NCBI GenBank assembly: GCA_900543445.1
Contig: UQRC01000024.1
Location: forward strand, 1 to 42,357
Origin: an uncultured Lachnobacterium sp.
Lineage (GTDB): Bacteria; Bacillota; Clostridia; Lachnospirales; Lachnospiraceae
DNA: 42,357 nucleotides
Reading direction: 5' to 3'
Made by a program: the position numbers and the translations under genes. Below are positions 32,957 to 40,916 of this stretch, one piece after another. Every line of letters starts with the position of its first letter. Position 1 is the first letter of the stretch. The notes beneath the pieces are model-generated. The model searched no databases. It saw only the letters and a program-made list of their open reading frames with translations, and was not told the origin of the DNA.

Positions 32957-33898
32957 TTATTTTACAAAATTCTTTATTTTTTCGTAAATGCTTTCTGCAT
33001 CCAATTGATACTTTTTCAACAATTCAACTGCCGGTCCTGACTCTCCGAAGGTATCGTTGATTCCGATTTTCATTACCGGAGTTGGATTCTTCATTGCAAG
33101 CGCATCACATACCGCGCTGCCGAGTCCGCCGATCACAGAATGCTCCTCTACGGTAACAACCTTGCCAGTTTCTTTCGCTGCAGCTACGACAAGTTCTTCA
33201 TCGAGCGGCTTGATGGTATGAATATTAATAACTTTTGCTTCAATTCCATCTGCTGCCAATTTCTCTGCTGCTTCTAAGCTATTGCTTACCATTGCACCCG
33301 TAGCAACAATGGTTACATCTTTTCCATCGCGTAAAATTTCGCCTTTTCCGATTTCAAATTTGTAAGAACTTTCATTATGGATGATCGGAAGTGCTAATCT
33401 TCCAAAACGCAGATAAACCGGACCTTCATATTCATAAGCCGCTTTCACGGCAGCCCTTGCTTCCACGTCATCTGCAGGATTAATAATCACCATGCCAGGA
33501 ATTGTACGCATTAATGCGATATCTTCATTGCACTGATGTGTCGCTCCGTCTTCTCCTACGGTAATTCCTGCATGGGTTGCTCCAATCTTCACATTCAGAT
33601 GTGGATATCCAATAGAATTACGCACCTGTTCAAATGCTCTTCCTGCAACAAACATAGCAAAGGAACTAATAAACGGAACTTTTCCACAGGTTGAAAGACC
33701 AGCTGCTACACCTGTCATGTTGGCTTCTGCAATACCACAATCAATAAATCTCTCCGGATATGCCTTTTTGAACACTCCTGTCTTAGTCGCAGCTGCAAGA
33801 TCTGCATCTAAAACAACCAGATTCTCATGCTCTTTACCCAATTCAGCCAATGCATTTCCATAGCTGTCGCGAGTCGCTATTTTTTTTACTTCTGACAT
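32957..33898 (-). CDS. Transketolase, C-terminal subunit (copy 2, pathway-specific)
   Basis: 313 aa, the same length as copy 1 at 3713-4654 and clearly paralogous (first 17 residues identical). It keeps the pyrimidine-domain and C-terminal landmarks: LDADLAAATKTG, DCGIAEANMTGVAAG, GATHAGITVGEDGATHQ, VEEHSVIGGLGSAV. It overlaps its N-terminal partner by 13 bp exactly as copy 1 does. Here it ends an operon of kinase and isomerase genes, so I infer it handles the erythrose-4-phosphate made by that operon rather than general pentose-phosphate flux. Confidence 0.93.
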   Translation of the reverse strand: MSEVKKIATRDSYGNALAELGKEHENLVVLDADLAAATKTGVFKKAYPERFIDCGIAEANMTGVAAGLSTCGKVPFISSFAMFVAGRAFEQVRNSIGYPHLNVKIGATHAGITVGEDGATHQCNEDIALMRTIPGMVIINPADDVEARAAVKAAYEYEGPVYLRFGRLALPIIHNESSYKFEIGKGEILRDGKDVTIVATGAMVSNSLEAAEKLAADGIEAKVINIHTIKPLDEELVVAAAKETGKVVTVEEHSVIGGLGSAVCDALAMKNPTPVMKIGINDTFGESGPAVELLKKYQLDAESIYEKIKNFVK

Positions 33899-34722
33899 AA
33901 TGCCTCACCTGCTTTCTCTAAGTCTCTCATTGCGATCTGGTACTCCTCCTCATTCGGTGCTTTCCCATGCCAGCCCACCTGATTTTCCATAAAAGAGACA
34001 CCTTTGCCCTTTACGGTCTTCGCAATGATAGCAGTCGGCTGTCCGCTGTGTTCCCTCGCCTCCTGAAATGCCCTCTCAATATCCTGAAAATCATTTCCAT
34101 TTATGTTAATCACATGAAATTTAAATGCTTTGAATTTTTCATCAATCGGATACGGCGAATTGACATCCTCTATCGTTCCATCAATCTGTAAATTGTTGTT
34201 ATCCACAATAACAACCAGATTGTCTAATTTATGGTTTGCAGCAAGCATTGCAGCTTCCCAAACCTGTCCTTCCTGAATCTCGCCATCTCCAAGTAATGTA
34301 TACACACGATATGATGCATTGTCCATTTTACCTGCCAATGCCATTCCTACGGCAGCTGAAATTCCCTGTCCAAGTGAACCGGATGACATATCAACACCCG
34401 GTGTATGTTTCATATCCGGATGTCCCTGCAAAAAGCAGCCCACATGGCGAAGACCTTTCAATTCTTCTTTGTCAAAATAACCACGTTCCGCAAGCACCGA
34501 ATACCATCCTGGCGCTGCATGTCCTTTGGATAATACAAAACGGTCACGATCTGCTTTCTTTGGATTCTTCGGATCAATATTCATCTCTTCAAAATAAAGA
34601 TATGTCAATATGTCCGCTGCGGACAATGATCCGCCCGGGTGTCCGGAATGTGCATGATACACCGCGGTCACAATATTTTTGCGCACCTCATTCGCTGTCT
34701 TCTTTAATTCTGCTTCTGTCAT
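33886..34722 (-). CDS. Transketolase, N-terminal subunit (copy 2, pathway-specific)
   Basis: 278 aa, gap-free with copy 1. Thiamine diphosphate motif GDGEIQEGQ (145-153) and VDNNNLQ. Differences cluster near substrate elements: LSKGHAAPGWY (copy 1 LSKGHVAPALY) and RHVGCFLQGHP (copy 1 RHTGSYLQGHP). These could tune donor/acceptor preference, but that is untested. It lies 13 bp after the TIM-like gene. Confidence 0.93.
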   Translation of the reverse strand: MTEAELKKTANEVRKNIVTAVYHAHSGHPGGSLSAADILTYLYFEEMNIDPKNPKKADRDRFVLSKGHAAPGWYSVLAERGYFDKEELKGLRHVGCFLQGHPDMKHTPGVDMSSGSLGQGISAAVGMALAGKMDNASYRVYTLLGDGEIQEGQVWEAAMLAANHKLDNLVVIVDNNNLQIDGTIEDVNSPYPIDEKFKAFKFHVININGNDFQDIERAFQEAREHSGQPTAIIAKTVKGKGVSFMENQVGWHGKAPNEEEYQIAMRDLEKAGEALCQK

Positions 34723-34735
34723 GCTGACTCCTTTC

Positions 34736-35524
34736 TTACTGCTTCTTGCCCCTTGCCAGACAATCTGTGATCAATCTGGCAAAACGCTTTGCATCCCAGG
34801 CAACTCTTCCTACATAAAGACCATCGATATCCGGCTGCGCGAAAAGTTGCGTTGCATTCTCTAAATTAACACTGCCACCATATAACGTTGGAACCTGATC
34901 TGCAGCTTCTCCATACAATTCTTTTAATGTCTGGCGAATTACATGATGCTTTTCCTGTGCATAGGAAACCGGTGCCGGAGTGCCGTTTACACCGATTGCC
35001 CAGACAGGCTCATACGCAATCCATACTTTATCCAGATCGTCTGCCTTGATGCCGTGCAATCCCACTTTGATCTGTGTGCGCAACGCCTCGTCTGCAATGC
35101 CGTACTCTTTCTCTTCCCTGGTTTCACCGATACACAGAAGTCCGGTAAAACCGTGCTTCATCGCTGCGAGCATCTTTTTATTTTCCTCGATGTCACTCTC
35201 TCCGAAGACATGCCGACGCTCGGAATGTCCGGCCATCACAAGGTGAAGGTCAAGCTCCTCGAGCATAACCGGAGAGATTTCACCGGTAAACTGTCCTTCA
35301 TCCTCCCAGCACATATTCTGTGCACCAAGACGGATTTCCGACTGATCCGTGCCTCTTACCGCAGCCTCCAAAGAAGTGTAGGACGGCAGGATAAACAGTT
35401 CCATATCCGGATTCTGCGCGCGAAGCTCTCTTGTGCTGTCTGCCAGTTCTTTCAGATAGCTTTCCGTCTGTGCCACGGTCTTATACATTTTTAAATTGCT
35501 GCCAAAATATATCTTTCGTTTCAT
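34736..35524 (-). CDS. Triosephosphate isomerase homologue, candidate tetrulose-phosphate isomerase
   Basis: 262 aa, start at 35524 (MKRKIYFGSN); the frame opens 48 bp earlier inside rpiB. TIM catalytic residues are present: K12 (SNLKMYKT), H100 (AGHSERR), E172 (AYEPVWAIG), and phosphate loop YGGSV. It departs from housekeeping TIM at NWKMN (here NLKMY), loop 6 end (VNGTPAP for TGKTATP) and the last phosphate loop (VGRVAW for VGGASL). In the erythritol/erythrulose pathways a TIM homologue (EryH/LerI) interconverts L-erythrulose-1-phosphate and D-erythrulose-4-phosphate. Operon context with DhaKL and RpiB supports that role; ordinary TIM acting on dihydroxyacetone phosphate is the alternative. 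Confidence 0.8.
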   Translation of the reverse strand: MKRKIYFGSNLKMYKTVAQTESYLKELADSTRELRAQNPDMELFILPSYTSLEAAVRGTDQSEIRLGAQNMCWEDEGQFTGEISPVMLEELDLHLVMAGHSERRHVFGESDIEENKKMLAAMKHGFTGLLCIGETREEKEYGIADEALRTQIKVGLHGIKADDLDKVWIAYEPVWAIGVNGTPAPVSYAQEKHHVIRQTLKELYGEAADQVPTLYGGSVNLENATQLFAQPDIDGLYVGRVAWDAKRFARLITDCLARGKKQ

Positions 35525-35537
35525 ATGCTTTACCTGC

Positions 35538-35978
35538 TTATCTATTCTGGTCGTACTCCACGAACGCATCAACCTTCGGCTGTGAAGCGCATCCTTTTAC
35601 GAATTCGTTCTCGAAAAATGCCTCAACTAACAGTTCTCTTACTTTACTTCCTGTTGTGAAAGCACCCATGCACATGATGTTGGCATCGTTGCTCAGACGC
35701 GCTCTCTGTGCGGAATATACATCTGAAACAAGTGCCGCATATGCGCCTTTTACTTTATTAGCAGAAATGGTCATTCCAATTCCGGTTCCACAGATTAAAA
35801 TTCCTCTGTCGTATTCACCAGAAGCAACTGCCTCACCAACTTTAATTGCTACGTTTGCGTAGGTCGGATCATCACTTCCAAAGTCCTCTACCGGACCGTA
35901 TCCTTTCTTCTCGATTAATGCCATAACCTCTTCTTTTTCTTTCTGTGCATTTGGATCGCATCCGATTGCTATCTTCAT
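35538..35978 (-). CDS. RpiB/LacAB-family isomerase, candidate D-erythrulose-4-phosphate isomerase
   Basis: 146 aa, start at 35978 (MKIAIGCDPN) with GGAG upstream. RpiB fold with catalytic Cys C63 in LICGTGIGM and SANKV. Two residues of ribose-5-phosphate isomerases are replaced: the DH pair near the N-terminus is D8-P9 (GCDPNA), and the His of the R-HND-N motif, proposed to open the sugar ring, is S96 (ARLSNDAN). An enzyme without the ring-opening His fits an open-chain substrate such as a tetrulose 4-phosphate. This matches EryI/DerI, RpiB homologues that turn D-erythrulose-4-phosphate into D-erythrose-4-phosphate. It lies 5 bp after the kinase gene. Confidence 0.85.
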   Translation of the reverse strand: MKIAIGCDPNAQKEKEEVMALIEKKGYGPVEDFGSDDPTYANVAIKVGEAVASGEYDRGILICGTGIGMTISANKVKGAYAALVSDVYSAQRARLSNDANIMCMGAFTTGSKVRELLVEAFFENEFVKGCASQPKVDAFVEYDQNR

Positions 35979-35983
35979 ATTAC

Positions 35984-37717
35984 TTATTCTCCTTTCACAA
36001 ATTCTCTCATTCCCTGGAAAATCAACCATGTTGAGGTGGCACCCGCATCCTGAAATCCCAATGCGCGCTCGCCGAGTGACTTCGCTCTGCCAAACTTTGC
36101 GATACAGTCTTTCGTACTTTCCACGCCGCGCAATGCGCCTGCTTCTGCTTCTTCAAGCATCTTCTCAAGGCCTTCTGTATAATGTTCCTTCATTGCATCA
36201 ACGGCTGGTGCCAAAGCATCGACCATCGTCTTGTCACCAACACTTGCCTTGCCACGCTCCTGAATCGCTTTCAGACTCTTCTCTTCCATCATCTTTAAAT
36301 CCTCAGCAGTCAGAAACTCTTTGCTCTCTGTGCCGAGTGCACCTTCTAGATAAAGGCTTCCGAAGATAACACCGGAAGCGCCGCCCATGCTAAGAAGCAT
36401 TGCTTTTCCAGCTTCCTCAAAAATGCTATACACATTCTTCTCGCCTTCCATATCACGCAGTACTTCCTTGGCATTCTTCATGCCGGTTGCCATACCGATG
36501 CCATGATCGCCATCACCGATTGCACTGTCCACCTCGGTCAGATACGGCTCATTCGCCAGAATCTTGTCTGCGATATAGAGAAGCATCTGTCTGCAGTCCT
36601 CTGCATTCAGCTTCTCATAGTGCTTTCTTCTCACGTAAGTACTTGCTGCGTGTTCTTTCTTTTCCTTCTTTTCTTTCTTCGGTGCCTCTTCTACTTCCGG
36701 CACTTCCTCGCCAAGCTCAACCGATCCTTTTGCATAGAACGGGCAATAGCATGGCATGTCATAATATTTTTTCAGTTCATCGTCCAGTTTCATTAATGTG
36801 ATAGAAAAACCACCCATTTCCTGACTGGTACAATAGTTATTTAAATCCGTGTCGTAAATCTCAATTCCGTCTTCTTTTAACAGTTCGTTTAATTTACGGA
36901 ACACGATCGATAATTCCAAAATTGTTGTGGAACCTAAGCCGTTGACCAGAACGCATACTTTATCGCCGCGCTGCAGGTCCGAATCATCCATGATCTGATG
37001 ATACATTTTCTCCACCAGCACATCCGCCGGTTCACACTTGGTTCTCTCTACGCCTTTTTCACCGTGAAGTCCCATTCCGTACTCAATCTCATCCTCGCCT
37101 AATTCAAAAATTGGCTTGTCCGCTCCCGGAAGCTGGGCCGGTGCTGTCGCTACTCCGATTGTACGAGTGTTGTCTCTTGCCTTCTCGGTAATTCTTGTTA
37201 CTTCTTCCAGATTCAAACCTGCATCGCATGCGGCTCCGGCGATCTTAACTACGAAGACATCTCCTGCGATACCTCTGCGGTCTTCCTTACGCTCCTTCGG
37301 TGCGCTTGCCACATCGTCCTGTACACGCACATGTGCGGTCTTGATTCCTTTGGCATTCAGGAATTCTTCTCCCATATCAAAATTCAGATTGTCGCCCGCA
37401 TAGCAGCCATATACAAAGAGGATTCCTTTGCCCTCATCAATGCTTTTTCCGGTTTCGTAAATATTCTTAGGGTCCGGTGAAGCGAAAATATTTCCACAGC
37501 ATGCTGCGTCAGCAAGGCCTGCTCCTACAAAGCCGGAAAACATTGGTTCATGACCGCTTCCACCGCCGATAATCAACGAAACTTTATTTTTTCTTCTGTG
37601 TCGGCTGATCACACTGTTGACTTCAGGATGTCTGTAATACATATGATGGTAAGCTGCGATGAAACCTTCCATCATTTCCTCTACAATGTTCTCAGGATTG
37701 TTTATAATCTTTCTCAT
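35984..37717 (-). CDS. Fused DhaK-DhaL kinase (dihydroxyacetone/erythrulose kinase)
   Basis: 577 aa, start at 37717 (MRKIINNPEN) with GGAGG 5 nt upstream. DhaK domain 1-330: GGGSGHEP (51-58) and the covalent substrate His H218 in GLHGEKG. A Lys/Glu/Pro linker (about 335-360) leads to the ATP-binding DhaL domain (366-577) with IGDGDHG (400-406) and GGASG. The fusion makes it an ATP-dependent, PTS-independent enzyme. DhaK kinases phosphorylate dihydroxyacetone; family members LerK/DerK act on L- or D-erythrulose. The neighbouring TIM- and RpiB-like genes favour an erythrulose kinase, but dihydroxyacetone cannot be excluded by sequence. Confidence 0.88.
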   Translation of the reverse strand: MRKIINNPENIVEEMMEGFIAAYHHMYYRHPEVNSVISRHRRKNKVSLIIGGGSGHEPMFSGFVGAGLADAACCGNIFASPDPKNIYETGKSIDEGKGILFVYGCYAGDNLNFDMGEEFLNAKGIKTAHVRVQDDVASAPKERKEDRRGIAGDVFVVKIAGAACDAGLNLEEVTRITEKARDNTRTIGVATAPAQLPGADKPIFELGEDEIEYGMGLHGEKGVERTKCEPADVLVEKMYHQIMDDSDLQRGDKVCVLVNGLGSTTILELSIVFRKLNELLKEDGIEIYDTDLNNYCTSQEMGGFSITLMKLDDELKKYYDMPCYCPFYAKGSVELGEEVPEVEEAPKKEKKEKKEHAASTYVRRKHYEKLNAEDCRQMLLYIADKILANEPYLTEVDSAIGDGDHGIGMATGMKNAKEVLRDMEGEKNVYSIFEEAGKAMLLSMGGASGVIFGSLYLEGALGTESKEFLTAEDLKMMEEKSLKAIQERGKASVGDKTMVDALAPAVDAMKEHYTEGLEKMLEEAEAGALRGVESTKDCIAKFGRAKSLGERALGFQDAGATSTWLIFQGMREFVKGE

Positions 37718-37749
37718 TTCTACCTCCATACCGGATCTTTTAATAGATA

Positions 37750-37774
37750 GGGGGAGTATCCCGGATACTCCCCC
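37750..37774 (-). promoter_or_regulatory. Hairpin between the membrane hydrolase and kinase genes
   Basis: GGGGGAGTATCC pairs with GGATACTCCCCC around a single C. On minus it is followed by TATCTATTAAAAG, so the T-run is poor; it may be a partial terminator or an RNA-stability element that sets the hydrolase:kinase ratio. Confidence 0.6.
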
Positions 37775-37780
37775 AGTTTT

Positions 37781-39769
37781 TTAGAACCACCAGTTTGTGC
37801 AGTACAATGTCATTGTGTTAGCACAAGAAATCACTGTAAACAGGATTGTATTCATAAGTGCTCCAATGTATACTTTTCCAGTCTTCTTGTAGAATCTTCT
37901 GGAAATGATGGTACATAATGTCAGGTTGATGAATAATGGCCATGTCAACATGACACGTGCGCTGTCGAGTCTTACAACTCCCTTGCTGATCAGTCCTGAA
38001 TACTGGTAGATCCAGATGCATGCAAGACCAATGATATTTGCAAGGCACATCAGTAATGTATTTAACCACTCTTTTCTTCCTGCTACCATGTTGCAGAGGT
38101 TCTGGCAAAGTGCGTTTGCAAAGAAGAATACTGCAAACAGTGGAAGGAATCGCAATGCGATCAGGAGTGCTCCGCTTGAAGGCCACTTGATTACATAACT
38201 GATGAAACGGAAGTCTACTCCGAAGAAGTACTTCGCAAATCCTACAACACCATATCCGAATCCGATTGCTGCAAGTACGACTAAAACGGTCTTACCTACA
38301 TCAGATTTATTCATCTTTAAGTTCCAGTCAGCAGGTTTTACACCACTCTTCTTACTGATTAAGAAGTAACCAATTGCGAAAAATGCCAGTCCTAAGAGTC
38401 CTGCTGCGCCTGTCCACATACCCTGCTCTAATGTTAAGCCCTGTGGCCAGATCTTGGTTCCGAAAAGGGAACGTGTTGCGAAATCTGCTCCTCTGTGAGC
38501 ACCGATCCACTGCTCTAACGGGATCATGAAGGTTGCCGGAAGTAATCCGCCTAATGCTAAGAATACCCAGTAAATTACATTTCCTTTGGCACCCTTTGGT
38601 GCTGCAGGAACATAGATGTCGCTTTCCTTCTTGGCAAGTAATGTGCCGAAGAAACCAGTTGTCAATAAGATGCATGCAAATGCGTATACTGAGAGGAAGA
38701 ATCCAATCACACCGATGGTGTTGAAGAACCACTTGTACTGGATTGTAAGACTTCCTGCATCAATGTAATTTGGTGCTTCAAAAGCGTTCTGGAAGAAGTC
38801 AACCAAATTAGAAGTTGTTGCTAATGAGTAATGGTTTAAAATATGCGTCTCATACGGCTGATATAAAGCACGGATATAGGTCTCGTCAGAGCCCTGTACG
38901 GTTCCTTCGTAGATCTTGCCGACTTCTACATCGTCGCCTTCCTGTAAATCATAGTTGTCAAGCTCGTTGATCAGAACTCTTGCGTTAGCTGACTGATAGA
39001 AGTTCTGAGGTCCGCCAACTTCTGTCTGGTAGTTGTTCTCATCCAGCTGTCCGGCATCGATACCGTAATCAACATCATAATATAATGGAATCTCGTCGCC
39101 GCTGTCCGGTGTGTCGTCCGGATCATAATTTAAGTGATCCTGCCATACACCATCAATATTTAACTGCTGATTTCCCATAAGGAATACAGCTGCTACCTCG
39201 TTTACACCACCGTTTGCTTCCTGAATCTTGTTGTAAGCAAGGCAGGCATTTGCCATCTTACCGCCAAGGGAATGTCCTGTGATACCGATCTGATCCTTGT
39301 CTACAAATGAAAGACTGTTGTATGCATAATTTACAACATCACACATTCCTGATCCGGGAGATGTAGAAATATCTTCAAATGAAGAACCCGGGTTCGCTGT
39401 TACTGTGAAAAAAGCATCCATTGGGTTGTCTTTGTAGTTATCTGAATCTCCGTGTCCGTCACAATCCATGGACAATACAACGAATCCTCTCTTTGCAAGT
39501 TCCAGACAAGTGTAATCCTGTGTCTCTTTTGCATCGAAGCTGCCGTGTAATGTTACAACACACGGTGCAGGCGTCTCAGCCGTTGCATTTTCCGGTTTGT
39601 ACATTATCAGACCTATTTTGTGTCCGTTTGCATCCTCAATACTGAAGTTCTGTACTTTGATGTGACCAAAGTTCGTATTGACGAGACTTGCGCCGATCAT
39701 ACTGATCAAACAGATGATAAGTGCTACGGCAAGCAATCTCACATACTTTCTTCTGCTTAAATTTACCAT
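37781..39769 (-). CDS. Membrane alpha/beta hydrolase with C-terminal polytopic domain
   Basis: 662 aa. TM helix at 10-29, then an extracytoplasmic alpha/beta hydrolase (about 45-335): HGSFDAKE after the first strand, nucleophile Ser167 in GHSLGG, and a likely catalytic His at 309 or 313 (YETHILNHYS). After it come about eight TM helices (349-377, 397-415, 450-472, 492-512, 532-552, 568-588, 606-623, 633-655). The family of the membrane half is not recognised. It is first in the operon with the kinase, isomerases and transketolase, and diverges from deoR. An ester- or amide-splitting step that frees the sugar at the cell surface, with the membrane half acting in uptake, is speculation. Acyltransferase activity is another option. 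Confidence 0.8.
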   Translation of the reverse strand: MVNLSRRKYVRLLAVALIICLISMIGASLVNTNFGHIKVQNFSIEDANGHKIGLIMYKPENATAETPAPCVVTLHGSFDAKETQDYTCLELAKRGFVVLSMDCDGHGDSDNYKDNPMDAFFTVTANPGSSFEDISTSPGSGMCDVVNYAYNSLSFVDKDQIGITGHSLGGKMANACLAYNKIQEANGGVNEVAAVFLMGNQQLNIDGVWQDHLNYDPDDTPDSGDEIPLYYDVDYGIDAGQLDENNYQTEVGGPQNFYQSANARVLINELDNYDLQEGDDVEVGKIYEGTVQGSDETYIRALYQPYETHILNHYSLATTSNLVDFFQNAFEAPNYIDAGSLTIQYKWFFNTIGVIGFFLSVYAFACILLTTGFFGTLLAKKESDIYVPAAPKGAKGNVIYWVFLALGGLLPATFMIPLEQWIGAHRGADFATRSLFGTKIWPQGLTLEQGMWTGAAGLLGLAFFAIGYFLISKKSGVKPADWNLKMNKSDVGKTVLVVLAAIGFGYGVVGFAKYFFGVDFRFISYVIKWPSSGALLIALRFLPLFAVFFFANALCQNLCNMVAGRKEWLNTLLMCLANIIGLACIWIYQYSGLISKGVVRLDSARVMLTWPLFINLTLCTIISRRFYKKTGKVYIGALMNTILFTVISCANTMTLYCTNWWF

Positions 39770-39860
39770 ATCATTCTCCTTTACTTTTGTATATTGCAGT
39801 GCACCTCATACGTTGTAATTATCTTTTACCACGAAATTATGTGCACATCAAATCCAAAAA

Positions 39861-39886
39861 TGTTAGTTTTTGAACAATATCTAACA
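39861..39886. promoter_or_regulatory. Putative DeoR operator, hydrolase side
   Basis: TGTTAG-ttttt-GAACA-atatc-TAACAT: hexamers spaced about 10-11 bp, just upstream of a possible minus-strand promoter (TTGATG, 17 bp, TAAAAG). A perfect ATGTGCACAT palindrome lies at about 39839-39848. Confidence 0.45.
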
Positions 39887-40022
39887 TTTTTCTGATTTTT
39901 GTTACTTTGCGCACTTTCCCCATTTTTCTTGGTTTTTAAGTATTTCTTTATACTTTTTATTTTTTCGACATAAATATTTTTCACAATCGAAGCTTTTCTT
40001 TTTTGTATATTTTGCAAAAATC

Positions 40023-40049
40023 GAACATTTTTTGAACATTTTCTAACAT
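40023..40049. promoter_or_regulatory. Putative DeoR operator, regulator side
   Basis: GAACAT (40023), GAACAT (40034), TAACAT (40044): three helically phased hexamers just upstream of a likely -10 TATACT (40068-40073) for deoR. The same words occur at 39861-39886. The rest of this 348-bp divergent gap is very AT-rich with no ORF. Confidence 0.5.
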
Positions 40050-40117
40050 TTTCAAGTTGTACTATGTTATACTTTATACAAACAAGTTGTGAACCAACCA
40101 AATGCGAGGTGTACATA

Positions 40118-40900
40118 TTGAAGAAAAAAGACCAACGAATAAATGAAATCTATTCCTTTTTACAGGAATCACCTTCCCTATCGGTCAAAGATCTCTCGGA
40201 AATGTTAAATGTATCCGAGATGACGATACGGCGAGATCTGCAGTATTTAAAAGAAAATAACCTGTTCGTGCGTAGCCACGGCATCCAGCTGCCGATCAAC
40301 GACAAATCGATGATCACCAATATTGAAAGCGAATACACGCTGCATTCGGAGCAGACGAAATTCGCGAAAGAAAAACAGACGATCGGACAGTTCGCCGCAT
40401 CACTGATCCAGCCGAACGACACGATCATCCTCGATTCCGGTACTACGATCGCGGCAATGGCATATTTCATTCCGGAACATATTAATCTAAACATCACATG
40501 CTATAACTACTATACATTAACACAGCTTTTTCCGAAGGAAGGCATCCAGCTCACATTAGCCGGCGGCCTGCTGCACAAGGCAGATCAGATGTTTGAATCT
40601 TCTTATGCAAATGAGCTGATCCGAAGCTGCCGCGCCAGCAAGTTCTTCCTCGCTGCGTCCGGTGTGCACGAGGCACTTGGCATCACCTGCGCACACAACT
40701 ACGAGGTTCTCACGAAAAAAGCAGCAATGAATTCTTCACTTTCCACGATTCTCGTCGCCGACTCCAGCAAATTCGGGCTGGTGCGCTCCGCTTTCGTTGC
40801 ACCGCTTACTTCCGTCAATGAGATCGTCACAGACAGCGGAATCTCGGATGAATGGAAAAACATTATAAAAGATATGGGGATCAAACTTCATATCGTATAA
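40118..40900 (+). CDS. DeoR family transcriptional regulator
   Basis: 260 aa from a TTG start at 40118 (then KKKDQRINEIYSFLQ), chosen because GAGGTG lies 7 nt upstream and the helix-turn-helix begins right after; an ATG at 40064 lies in the promoter region. HTH at about 15-45 (LSVKDLSEMLNVSEMTIRRDLQ), then the DeoR sugar-phosphate sensor fold (ILDSGTTIAAMA, LAGGLLHKADQMF, ADSSKFG). DeoR repressors respond to phosphorylated sugars, which fits control by an intermediate of the divergent kinase/isomerase operon. Confidence 0.9.
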   Translation: MKKKDQRINEIYSFLQESPSLSVKDLSEMLNVSEMTIRRDLQYLKENNLFVRSHGIQLPINDKSMITNIESEYTLHSEQTKFAKEKQTIGQFAASLIQPNDTIILDSGTTIAAMAYFIPEHINLNITCYNYYTLTQLFPKEGIQLTLAGGLLHKADQMFESSYANELIRSCRASKFFLAASGVHEALGITCAHNYEVLTKKAAMNSSLSTILVADSSKFGLVRSAFVAPLTSVNEIVTDSGISDEWKNIIKDMGIKLHIV

Positions 40901-40916
40901 GAGGAGGAATTTCACC

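Noticed and set aside
40064..40117. ATG at 40064 as the DeoR start
   Set aside because: It has no RBS and lies within the probable promoter; the TTG at 40118 has GAGGTG and starts just before the HTH.
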